Below are positions 43,212-50,548 of a stretch of DNA of 64,000 nucleotides, piece after piece. This DNA comes from Paenibacillus sinopodophylli (GTDB lineage Bacteria > Bacillota > Bacilli > Paenibacillales > Paenibacillaceae): contig NZ_VDBO01000001.1 of NCBI RefSeq assembly GCF_005930355.1, forward strand, positions 1,151,339-1,215,338. The letters are read 5' to 3'. How positions within the stretch are numbered: the first letter of the stretch is position 1; each line of letters begins with the position of its first letter. The notes below the pieces were generated by a model that saw only the letters and a program-made list of their open reading frames with translations, had not been told where the DNA came from and did no database searches. The translations under genes and the position numbers were made by a program.

Positions 43212-43240
43212 TTTACAAGTATGATCATTTCAGCTATAGT
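43212..43240 (+). promoter_or_regulatory. Sigma-A promoter of the Ca2+/H+ exchanger
   Basis: TTTACA, 17 nt, TATAGT: 5 and 5 of 6 consensus bases at ideal spacing. It puts the transcript start near 43247, which rules out the ATG at 43241 and supports the TTG start downstream. Confidence 0.75.
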
Positions 43241-43248
43241 ATGATCAT
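43218..43248 (+). promoter_or_regulatory. Direct repeat over the exchanger promoter (candidate operator)
   Basis: AGTATGATCAT occurs twice exactly 20 bp apart, one copy in the spacer and one across the -10 and start. The core ATGATCAT is itself palindromic. Two identical sites two helical turns apart on a promoter are a usual repressor arrangement. Confidence 0.6.
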
Positions 43249-43279
43249 GTTTCCACCCTACTATGAAGAGGTGTTAGGC

Positions 43280-44338
43280 TTGAATCAGAAATTGTTTTTT
43301 TCAGGATTGATTGTCATGTTCCTGCTAAGCGGAATCGGGCACTTCGCCCATTTCAACAACACGGCACAGTTCATCATTTCTGCAATTGCCATTATATTTG
43401 TGGCAGGCTTCCTTGGGAAAGCGACAGAGAGCGTCGCGCATTATGCGGGGCAGAGATTAGGCGGTTTCTTAAATGCGACCTTCGGCAACGCTGCTGAGCT
43501 AATCATTGCGATATTTCTCATAAAAGCGCAGCAATTCGACATGGTGAAAGCAAGCTTGACAGGTGCCATTATCGGAAACCTTCTGCTTGTGCTTGGACTC
43601 AGTATTTTGCTGGGGGGGCTCAAATACAAGGAGCAACACTTCAATGGCCGGCTTGCGGATCATAATTCTACACTTATGATTATGGCGGTCATCGGTCTTT
43701 TTGTCCCAGCCGTATTTGTCGTTTCCGAGAAATTCACTTTCGAGAAGGATCAATTCCTGAGCCTTGCGGTTGCAGGCATTTTAATTGTTTCCTACATTCT
43801 GTGGCTCCTGTTCTCTATGGTTACCCACAAGGATATGCTCACTGATGTGGTTATGAATGCGGATCACGGCGAAGAGCCAGCTTGGTCGAAAGGGAAGTCG
43901 ATCTTCTTCCTGCTCCTAGCAACCGTTATGGTCGCTTTCGTGAGCGAATGGCTTGTACATACACTTGATGCGTTCAGCGAGCAATTTGGGCTATCTGAGC
44001 TGTTTATAGGGGCATTTGTCATCGCTATTGTCGGAAACGCGGCAGAGCATAGCGCAGCGGTCATCTTAGCGATGAAAAATAAAATCGGAGCTGCAGTAGA
44101 AATTGCGATCGGAAGCAGCTTACAGATCGCATTATTTGTTGCTCCGGTGCTTATTCTGGTCAGCGCATTATTCGGCAATACGATGGATATCGTATTTACA
44201 CCCATTGAGTTAACGGCTATCGGCGTGTCCGTCTTCATTGCCAAGTCCGTCTCTCGAGATGGACGCACGAACTGGTATGAAGGGGTTCTGCTCATTATGG
44301 TATACATTATTCTAGGCATCGCCTTCTACCTTGTATAG
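43280..44338 (+). CDS. cax: Calcium/proton exchanger (CaCA superfamily, CAX/ChaA-like)
   Basis: 352 residues from a TTG 6 nt after GAGGTG. About eleven membrane helices. The two alpha repeats are clear: GKATESVAHYAGQRLGGFLNATFGNAAELIIAIF and VIAIVGNAAEHSAAVILAMKNKIGAAVEIAIGSSLQIALF (quoted as landmarks GNAAELI and GNAAEHSAA), each with the conserved Glu that binds Ca2+. An acidic loop separates the halves (TDVVMNADHGEEP). It exports Ca2+ against H+. The gene has its own promoter with candidate operator, so it is likely induced by a specific signal. Confidence 0.92.
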   Translation: MNQKLFFSGLIVMFLLSGIGHFAHFNNTAQFIISAIAIIFVAGFLGKATESVAHYAGQRLGGFLNATFGNAAELIIAIFLIKAQQFDMVKASLTGAIIGNLLLVLGLSILLGGLKYKEQHFNGRLADHNSTLMIMAVIGLFVPAVFVVSEKFTFEKDQFLSLAVAGILIVSYILWLLFSMVTHKDMLTDVVMNADHGEEPAWSKGKSIFFLLLATVMVAFVSEWLVHTLDAFSEQFGLSELFIGAFVIAIVGNAAEHSAAVILAMKNKIGAAVEIAIGSSLQIALFVAPVLILVSALFGNTMDIVFTPIELTAIGVSVFIAKSVSRDGRTNWYEGVLLIMVYIILGIAFYLV

Positions 44339-44361
44339 TCAATCATTTTAGAAAGATGTAC

Positions 44362-44396
44362 GAAAAAAAGAGTAGCCTCCATTAGGATGCTACTCT
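44362..44396 (-). terminator. Terminator after ylaN
   Basis: On the minus strand AGAGTAGC and GCTACTCT enclose a 12-nt loop with extra pairs (ATCC/GGA) and are followed by seven T. The right side overlaps the last ylaN codons. Confidence 0.85.
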
Positions 44397-44677
44397 CTTC
44401 TTTCCAAAGCTTCATATAGCATTGCTAAATTCCGCTCTAGCCTGCTTACTATCTCTTTGCCTGCCAGCTCTGCGATAAGCCCTGCACGAACAGCAAAGTC
44501 AACCTCTCGCGAGAACCCATACATCTGCGTATCTAGCACCTCTTCGTACAGCGGACATTGACGGGTGGTCAAATTTTCCATCTGAACTTCGATTAGCTTT
44601 TCTATTTTACTCGCATCTTCCTGAAGGAGACGAAGTGCTTTCTCATGCAATTGTACCGTAATTTCCGGTGAAGACAT
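44390..44677 (-). CDS. ylaN: YlaN family protein (Fur antirepressor in B. subtilis)
   Basis: 95 residues. [56 protein letters not shown] match YlaN closely. Work on B. subtilis and S. aureus shows YlaN binds Fe(II) and Fur and relieves Fur repression when iron is low. The gene is monocistronic behind AGGGGGG. It is therefore a likely partner of the Fur sites seen at 18.8 and 20.4 kb, although far from them. Confidence 0.93.
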   Translation of the reverse strand: MSSPEITVQLHEKALRLLQEDASKIEKLIEVQMENLTTRQCPLYEEVLDTQMYGFSREVDFAVRAGLIAELAGKEIVSRLERNLAMLYEALERRE

Positions 44678-44763
44678 CGTTTTCCCCCCTATGCGCGTAT
44701 CCGCCGTCTTCTATACCCTTTATATTAGACGAAAAAGAGGGATTATACAAGGTCAAAACAGAA

Positions 44764-44793
44764 AAGCGCCCCTTCATAATTGAAGGAGCGCTT
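44764..44793 (-). terminator. Terminator after the HPr-like gene
   Basis: AAGCGCTCCTTCA and TGAAGGGGCGCTT form a 12-13 bp stem (one G-U type mismatch) around a short loop, followed by TTTCTG on the minus strand. Confidence 0.8.
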
Positions 44794-44815
44794 ATTCAAT
44801 AACTTAATAATCCTA

Positions 44816-45058
44816 CTAATCGGTAATAACATTAACGTTTAGGTTGTGCTTGGCAAATACATCAGCCATTGCCGTCTTAGCTTCTTCAGCATCAGGGCCG
44901 TGTACGTGCAATTCATACGCATGTCCGCCTACTAATGTTGTGAATAATCCGAGGATGCTCTTTACATCGATATATTTGCTCTCGGCTTGCAGAACGATGG
45001 ATGAAGTGAATTGGCTAGCCGTTTGGGAAATTTCTACGATAGCTGCGTTGTTGGACAT
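44816..45058 (-). CDS. HPr-like (Crh-type) protein without the phosphorylatable histidine
   Basis: 80 residues. From QTASQFTSSIVLQ through IDVKSILGLFTTLVGGHAYELHVHGPDAEEAKTAM it aligns with HPr (landmarks QTAS and VKSILG). Ser34 matches regulatory Ser46. The protein starts only two residues before the position of HPr His15, which is Asn3 here, and the first beta strand is missing. So it cannot pass phosphate from enzyme I and could only act as a Ser-P cofactor of CcpA, as Crh does. Unlike Crh it also lacks the N-terminal strand. GGAGGG precedes the ATG, so the short form is real. Confidence 0.82.
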   Translation of the reverse strand: MSNNAAIVEISQTASQFTSSIVLQAESKYIDVKSILGLFTTLVGGHAYELHVHGPDAEEAKTAMADVFAKHNLNVNVITD

Positions 45059-45231
45059 GGGAGATCCCTCCAGTTAAATTAGTAAAGCTTACCTTTGTCA
45101 CCATGATAACCTGAAAAGGACTATCCAGCAAGAGGGAAAATGAAAAACGCTTTATTTCCCATTTATTACATAGGAATCCGTTGTCAAAACCACTGTTTAT
45201 TTCAAGTATTCAGCCTATAAACCTTCAAGCT
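45059..45231. other. AT-rich spacer upstream of repeat element A
   Basis: No gene with an SD was found. It includes the HPr-like gene's own start region, with TTGACA-like TTGTCA near 45180 pointing right. Otherwise unremarkable. Confidence 0.35.
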
Positions 45232-45345
45232 AAGGTGAAACGGCTGACGGTGTCCTTTTAATAGACGCCCTCGTTTCGTCGAAACGTATTGAGAAAATAT
45301 GAGTAAAATCATATACTTTCCTATACGTTTAAAAATAACATATAC
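45232..45345. repeat. Dispersed structured repeat, copy A (upstream of ampS)
   Basis: Begins AAGGTGAAACGGCT, then an inner hairpin GGTGTC/GACGCC, closing arm CGTTTC, and an AT-rich tail TATTGAGA...ATACTTTCCT..TTTAAAAA. The same order of parts occurs at 54435-54538. Length about 105-114 nt. Confidence 0.75.
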
Positions 45346-45556
45346 ACATCCCTTCCAAAATAAGGGCATTATCCAGGTAACTCCCCCGCCTCCGTATTTC
45401 GGTTGCTATATGATTACAACATGCCCTTGATGTATATAGTAAATGTGTTCCGACTAAATGTTCATTAGCACTTTTGTGTCGTTAATATTTACAAAGTGAA
45501 TATCATTTATTCTGAGTGTTCGGTCGTACACGTTAGGAATTCCGATTGAAATTCAT

Positions 45557-45562
45557 TATAAT
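45557..45562 (+). promoter_or_regulatory. Possible -10 of ampS
   Basis: TATAAT, 40 nt before the start codon. The hexamer 17 nt upstream is a poor -35 (3 of 6). Confidence 0.4.
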
Positions 45563-45601
45563 AAAGTCACATGACAAAATGTTCAACGGAGGGATTTATT
45601 T

Positions 45602-46717
45602 ATGTTTGATGCACGCCTCAGTAAATTGGCTGATGTGCTCGTGAATTATTCTACGAAGGTTCAGCCAGGGGAAAATGTGTTGATTGAGGCGTTCAACCTC
45701 GATAATGTCTTAGTCAAAGAATTGGTTAAACAGGTTCACGAAGCCGGAGGCAATCCGTTTGTGAACGTGCGGGATCAACAAATCACAAGAGAATTGCTGT
45801 TAAATGCCACTGAAGAGCAAATGCAAACGTGGGCAGATTTTGATGCGTATCAGATGTCCAAAATGAATGCCTATATTGGCGTTCGCGGTGCGAATAACAT
45901 TTACGAAATGTCCGATGTACCTGATGACAAGATGAAACTTTACAGCACGGCTTATAGCCATAAAGTACATTCTTCAATCCGTGTGAAAAATACAAAGTGG
46001 GTTGTTTTGCGTTACCCCAACCCATCGATGGCGCAGCTCGCTTCAATGAGCACTGATGCGTTTGAGAAGTTCTATTTCGATGTATGTACAATGGATTACT
46101 CAAAAATGGGTAAGGAAATGGAAGCTCTCGTCGAGTTAATGAACAAAACCGACAAAATCCGCTTGGTAGCACCGGGAACTGATCTCAGTTTCTCCATAAA
46201 AGATATTCCGGCGATTAAATGCTCGGGTTTGAGAAATATACCTGATGGAGAAGTATATACCGCACCCGTTCGCGATAGCGTAAACGGCGTCATTGCATAT
46301 AATTCACCAAGTCCCTATAACGGGTTTGTATTCGAGAATGTGAAACTCCGCTTCGAAAACGGTAAAATTGTTGAAGCAACAGCAAATGATACGAATCGCA
46401 TAAATAAAATTCTCGATACCGATGAAGGGGCTCGTTATATCGGAGAATTCGCTATTGGCGTTAACCCTTATATCCTGCATCCCATGAAGGACATTCTCTT
46501 TGACGAGAAAATTTCCGGTAGCATTCACTTTACACCGGGACAATGCTATGACACTGCATACAACGGCAACTCATCGGGTATTCACTGGGATCTTGTATTG
46601 ATACAAAGACCTGAATATGGTGGCGGTGAAATTTACTTTGACGATCGGTTAATTCGCAAAGACGGACTGTTTGTCATTGATGAGCTCAAGGGCTTAAATC
46701 CGGATAACTTGAAGTAA
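45602..46717 (+). CDS. ampS: Aminopeptidase, M29 family (AmpS)
   Basis: 371 residues (family 400-415, so slightly short). LSKLADVLVNYSTKVQPGENVLIEA, the metal region EVYTAPVRDSVNG, GEFAIGVNPYI, and HFTPGQCYDTAYNGNSSGIHWDLV include the Glu, His and Asp ligands of the two-cobalt/zinc site. It removes N-terminal residues in the cytosol. GGAGGG precedes the ATG. The gene stands alone; the leader contains a dispersed repeat about 260 nt upstream. Confidence 0.92.
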   Translation: MFDARLSKLADVLVNYSTKVQPGENVLIEAFNLDNVLVKELVKQVHEAGGNPFVNVRDQQITRELLLNATEEQMQTWADFDAYQMSKMNAYIGVRGANNIYEMSDVPDDKMKLYSTAYSHKVHSSIRVKNTKWVVLRYPNPSMAQLASMSTDAFEKFYFDVCTMDYSKMGKEMEALVELMNKTDKIRLVAPGTDLSFSIKDIPAIKCSGLRNIPDGEVYTAPVRDSVNGVIAYNSPSPYNGFVFENVKLRFENGKIVEATANDTNRINKILDTDEGARYIGEFAIGVNPYILHPMKDILFDEKISGSIHFTPGQCYDTAYNGNSSGIHWDLVLIQRPEYGGGEIYFDDRLIRKDGLFVIDELKGLNPDNLK

Positions 46718-46728
46718 CCGACTCCATT

Positions 46729-47454
46729 TTATTTTCGATTTAATTTATGTTGAACGGCGTCGCTCGAGTTACCGTCAAAGGATTGAAAGCGGACAGTCGT
46801 TTTACGCGTCTCGGAGAACGGCTTATCCGCTTTCCGATAACGGAAAACGGTTTCCTCTTTCATTTCCAGAGGCAGTAGACGGTCTCGGTCAATGACTAGC
46901 TCATATTCCGTTTCCGCCTCCAGCGTCGTCAGAATCGCTTCTAGTTGCTTGCGCGAGCTGTTCAATTCCTTTGTCCACTCGTGAAAGTATGGGCTCTCCG
47001 CTGCCGGCATATTAGCTCCAAGCTGATCCAGCTGTTGAAGAAGACGCTGCTTCCACCTCTCGTTGGATAAGCTAGCTGCCTCCTTCAACATGAGCTTTAT
47101 TGTGTCAGCGTCCTTATTATCCTCCACAATATACACCTCCTCACTCGATTCATTAAGCGCTTCAAGCACTTGCACCGGATTCCAATGCAGCGGATCCGTA
47201 CTGCTCGTCTGCAATGTTAATTGTTGATGGTCGACAACCCGTCCTTCGAATATCTCCGGTTCAAATGACAACCCGCCTTCCGTCTTCATACTCATCGAGC
47301 CGGTAAAAGCGTACTGATCCGTAGCTGCAAGCCCCGAGTAAGATAAAGACAACCACTCCTGAGGCGTCCTCTGCTTGCCTGTGCTGCCGCATCCACCCAA
47401 GAAAACTAAACCTAATAGGAATAGTGCTCCCACTCTCCAAACCTGATGCTTCAT
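46729..47454 (-). CDS. Lipoprotein, LolA/LppX-like in outline, unknown function
   Basis: 241 residues from the ATG 6 nt after GGGAGGTG; an in-frame ATG 18 nt earlier lies before the SD. Signal peptide with lipobox LGGC (Cys about 22). The mature part has long strands (YAFTGSMSMKTEGG, YELVIDRDRLLPLEMKEE, TTVRFQSF) and a charged helix, the layout of single-domain lipid- or signal-binding lipoproteins such as those related to LolA/LppX. No definite family. It converges on ampS with 11 nt between the stops and no terminator between them. Confidence 0.7.
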   Translation of the reverse strand: MKHQVWRVGALFLLGLVFLGGCGSTGKQRTPQEWLSLSYSGLAATDQYAFTGSMSMKTEGGLSFEPEIFEGRVVDHQQLTLQTSSTDPLHWNPVQVLEALNESSEEVYIVEDNKDADTIKLMLKEAASLSNERWKQRLLQQLDQLGANMPAAESPYFHEWTKELNSSRKQLEAILTTLEAETEYELVIDRDRLLPLEMKEETVFRYRKADKPFSETRKTTVRFQSFDGNSSDAVQHKLNRK

Positions 47455-47522
47455 CTTGCACCTCCCGTTCATCCTATTCCATAATATACTCCCTTGTCTC
47501 CTTGCTCCTTATTCCCGGTTTG

Positions 47523-47557
47523 TCAAAAAGAAAGAGGATGCCGGCTGGCATCCTCTT
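47523..47557 (-). terminator. Terminator after the diguanylate cyclase gene
   Basis: AAGAGGATGCC and GGCATCCTCTT form a perfect 11-bp stem around a 4-nt loop, then TTCTTTTT, about 30 nt after the stop codon. Confidence 0.9.
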
Positions 47558-47585
47558 CGCTATTGTATATGTGATTGATTCGTAA

Positions 47586-49535
47586 CTAGCTTTGTCCTAC
47601 GAAAATACAATTTCGACCATTGTGCTTAGCATCATAAAGAGCCATGTCCGCACGATAGAATAACGATTCTACGCTAATCTTCTCGTCCTCGAAGGTCCAC
47701 TCTGACACGCCGCAGGAAACGGTGACAACAGGATCAGTTTCAAGCTCGACATGCTGCCTTATTCTTTCTGCAATTCGGTAAGCCTGCTCTGCCCTTATGC
47801 CTGGCAAATAAACCGCAAGCTCTTCGCCGCCCCATCTAGCTGCAATATCGCCTTGCCTAATTGAGCCTCTAATAATATCGCTAACCTGTATGAGAATACG
47901 ATCGCCCACTTGATGACCATAAGTATCATTAACACGCTTGAACAAATCAATGTCAACGAGAATAAGCGAACCAAATGGATCCTTGCGCTGTTTATTCTGA
48001 ATTTGTTCATTAAGATAATGCCTCGCATGAAGCCCCGTCAAATTATCGGTTATAACCATTCTCCGAACCTCGGCATGCAGCGATGCGTTTGTCACGGCGA
48101 GTCCAATGTGCGTACTCATTACTTGAAGCAATTTATAGTTGTCATAAGAAAAGAAATTAGGAGCCTTATGCGTCACAAGTATAACGCCAACAACTTCACC
48201 ATCCACCATAATCGGTGCAGCGATAAGTGATCTAGAGCCTGTATTGTCCATCAGCTTGGAGGTTACGACTCTTGTATGCCAATAATCTGATATGATCAAT
48301 GGCTCCCTCGTACGATAAACCATACCGCAAAAACCATAATCGGGCGAAAACTGCTCGCTGGTAAGTGCCGGGAAATTGCTCGACATGACGATAAACTGGT
48401 TCTTTTCTTTGTTGAGCTGCAGTACGCAGCAATAATCCGCGTCGAATATGGTCAGCAGCTCGCTAGTTGCAAACTGAAATATTTCTTTCAGCCTTAATGA
48501 CTGATTCAAGCGCTTCGTAAGCTCGTTAATCAGGCGAAGCTCATTTATTAATAAATTGGATTGCTCGTATAGCTTAGCATTCTCAAAGGCAGATCCTGAT
48601 GTGTCAGCCAACAGTAGAAAGGCAGGCAGGTCGCCCTCATCCCATAGCCCTGGGCCGATGCTCATACAAAGCACACCATACGCTGCTTGTTTGCCAGTCA
48701 TAGGCACAGCTAGCCTCAACGTCCCGTCACGATCATGCTCGGTCACTGATTTTCCATTCAGAAATGCTTTGGCAACGAGATCATGTTCAGCATTCTTGAA
48801 TACAAGCGGCTTAACCCGTGGGTCTCCATTCAAATGATCCTGCGACAAATATAACTGCACCTCGGAGTTCGGGAACAGCTGCTCTAGGCTGTAGAGCAGT
48901 TCCGATAACACGGATGCAACGTCTATTTGATCGTAAAGCCGCTTTGCCGCTCGGAATAACGCATCTTTTCTTTTGGCATCCTGATCTGAACGCCGCTGTT
49001 GAAGAAGTAAATCCTTAACATAAATATGCTCGAACTTATGATAAAAGCAGCTGCGGAAGTGCAGCGAGCACTGGAGTAACTGCTCCAGATTCGGTTTTGC
49101 ATCAATTGGAGCTAAATAAGCAAGAACGCAAAAAACAGCGCCATCCTTCCTCCTTGACACGGGCACTGCTGCTGCAAAACAATCTTCTGATTCATTAATT
49201 TTCATGCTTCCGCTGCTTAATGCGCTGCGTATAATTGAATCGAGAGCCTCTTCATCTGACGCGGACAATACCGTAGTCTGCTTGCCTGCACCTGCACCTG
49301 CAACAAACGCAGCTTCCTTATTGAAGAGAAGAAACTCGCCAGCACCAAATAAGGCTAACCCGGCGCCCTCATTTATCCATTGCGTAAAGCTTTCCTGAAA
49401 CAAGGGAGACAGCAGAGGCTCGTCCGCATCGCTTATATCTTCATGTATAAACCAGACCGGTTGTGATTCTGCAGATGTATCTACAAGTGTTGAAGTATTA
49501 CGATATGCAAACTTGCTATTCATTTGATCAACCAT
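47586..49535 (-). CDS. Diguanylate cyclase with two GAF domains
   Basis: 649 residues, no membrane helix. Unrecognised N-terminal region (1-170), GAF-like domains about 195-330 and 345-480, and a GGDEF domain about 495-645: DNLTGLHARHYLNEQI, DIDLFKRVNDTYGHQVGD, active site RWGGEELAVYLP. The inhibitory site RQGD lies five residues before GGEEL, so product inhibition is expected. It makes cyclic di-GMP in the cytosol in response to a small ligand sensed by the GAF domains. No EAL partner or receptor is near. GGAAGGG precedes the ATG. Confidence 0.93.
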   Translation of the reverse strand: MVDQMNSKFAYRNTSTLVDTSAESQPVWFIHEDISDADEPLLSPLFQESFTQWINEGAGLALFGAGEFLLFNKEAAFVAGAGAGKQTTVLSASDEEALDSIIRSALSSGSMKINESEDCFAAAVPVSRRKDGAVFCVLAYLAPIDAKPNLEQLLQCSLHFRSCFYHKFEHIYVKDLLLQQRRSDQDAKRKDALFRAAKRLYDQIDVASVLSELLYSLEQLFPNSEVQLYLSQDHLNGDPRVKPLVFKNAEHDLVAKAFLNGKSVTEHDRDGTLRLAVPMTGKQAAYGVLCMSIGPGLWDEGDLPAFLLLADTSGSAFENAKLYEQSNLLINELRLINELTKRLNQSLRLKEIFQFATSELLTIFDADYCCVLQLNKEKNQFIVMSSNFPALTSEQFSPDYGFCGMVYRTREPLIISDYWHTRVVTSKLMDNTGSRSLIAAPIMVDGEVVGVILVTHKAPNFFSYDNYKLLQVMSTHIGLAVTNASLHAEVRRMVITDNLTGLHARHYLNEQIQNKQRKDPFGSLILVDIDLFKRVNDTYGHQVGDRILIQVSDIIRGSIRQGDIAARWGGEELAVYLPGIRAEQAYRIAERIRQHVELETDPVVTVSCGVSEWTFEDEKISVESLFYRADMALYDAKHNGRNCIFVGQS

Positions 49536-49697
49536 GCAGCCCCAACCCTTCCATCAGTCAATCAAGGTGATGAGCTTCCTATGTTCGCGTGATAATATCA
49601 CCATCATACTTCATTTTTAAGAAATTTGCACTACTAACTCTTTTAAATATAGGACTTTTGATGCTCTTTTCGCAACATTAATATTCATGCATGAACC

Positions 49698-49727
49698 TTG
49701 ACAACGGCTATATATTTCATATATTAT
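49698..49727 (+). promoter_or_regulatory. Sigma-A promoter of rpsD
   Basis: TTGACA is exact; TATATT follows after 16 nt or TATTAT after 18 nt. The strength suits a ribosomal gene. Transcription would begin near 49735. Confidence 0.75.
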
Positions 49728-49734
49728 TTATTGA

Positions 49735-49897
49735 TGAATAGATGGGCGTACGGTTTTGTGTCACCCTCATGAAATACGTTCGCTGTAGGCCAGCGGCTGA
49801 CTAGCCTCACAGGGACGAGCATGCTCGGACGTTGAACGTATTCGGCGAAACACAACCCCATTCACAAATTTATTTGATGAAGGAGTTAATATTACGT
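49735..49897 (+). promoter_or_regulatory. rpsD leader, probable S4 autoregulatory RNA
   Basis: About 160 nt with strong folding: ATACGTTC pairs exactly with GAACGTAT, TTGTGT with ACACAA outside it, and CGAGCATGCTCG is a perfect hairpin palindrome between. In B. subtilis S4 binds the rpsD leader and represses its own gene; the position and nested long-range stems fit. I cannot confirm the pseudoknot by eye. Confidence 0.6.
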
Positions 49898-50500
49898 ATG
49901 TCACGTTATACAGGACCTAAATTTAAACTAAGCCGTCGCCTTGGAATCTCTTTGAGCGGCACAGGTAAAGAACTTGCAAAACGCGCATTTCCACCAGGTC
50001 AACACGGCCCTAACCAACGCAAAAAAATGAGCGGTTATGGCGTTCAATTGCAAGAGAAACAAAAGCTTCGTCACATGTACGGTTTGAACGAAAAACAATT
50101 CCGCAACTTGTTTGACAAAGCGGCAAAAATGAAAGGTAAAGCCGGTGAAAACTTCATGGGCCTCCTTGAAAGCCGTCTTGACAACCTCGTTTACCGTCTT
50201 GGCCTTTCCAACTCCCGTGCAGGAGCACGTCAGTTGGTATCACACGGTCACGTAACTGTAAACGGCAAGAAAGTGGATATCGCTTCTTACAGCGTTTCAC
50301 TAGGCGATGTAATCGGATTGCGCGAGCGCAGCCGTGGCCTTAGAACGATCAAAGAAGCTATGGAAGGTCGTCATCACCTTCCTAACTACTTGGAGTTCAA
50401 CGATCAAGCATTGGAAGGTAAATTCGTTCGTCTTCCAGACCGCGGTGAGCTTTCCCAAGATATCGACGAGAAACAAATCGTCGAATTCTACAGCCGTTAA
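49898..50500 (+). CDS. rpsD: 30S ribosomal protein S4
   Basis: 200 residues from [16 protein letters not shown], with [14 protein letters not shown], and the S4 RNA-binding domain at about 93-155 ([38 protein letters not shown]). No zinc cysteines, a C-minus form. S4 nucleates 30S assembly and represses its own leader. The start was set to the classical MSRYTGP, 13 nt after AAGGAG, not to an ATG 66 nt upstream inside the leader. Monocistronic with promoter, leader and terminator all visible. Confidence 0.97.
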   Translation: MSRYTGPKFKLSRRLGISLSGTGKELAKRAFPPGQHGPNQRKKMSGYGVQLQEKQKLRHMYGLNEKQFRNLFDKAAKMKGKAGENFMGLLESRLDNLVYRLGLSNSRAGARQLVSHGHVTVNGKKVDIASYSVSLGDVIGLRERSRGLRTIKEAMEGRHHLPNYLEFNDQALEGKFVRLPDRGELSQDIDEKQIVEFYSR

Positions 50501-50510
50501 TAAACAGAGA

Positions 50511-50541
50511 AACCTTGAACCATTTGGTTCAAGGTTTTTTT
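50511..50541. terminator. Terminator after rpsD
   Basis: AACCTTGAACC and GGTTCAAGGTT form a perfect 11-bp stem, followed by T6. The A-rich left flank may also stop the converging flotillin transcript. Confidence 0.92.
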
Positions 50542-50548
50542 ATTTCTA

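Noticed and set aside
43241..43279. ATG at 43241 as start of the Ca2+/H+ exchanger
   Set aside because: Directly next to the -10 hexamer, so not in the transcript with an SD; TTG at 43280 has GAGGTG.
43864..44319. Leftward 151-codon ORF
   Set aside because: Antisense to the Ca2+/H+ exchanger, no SD; shadow.
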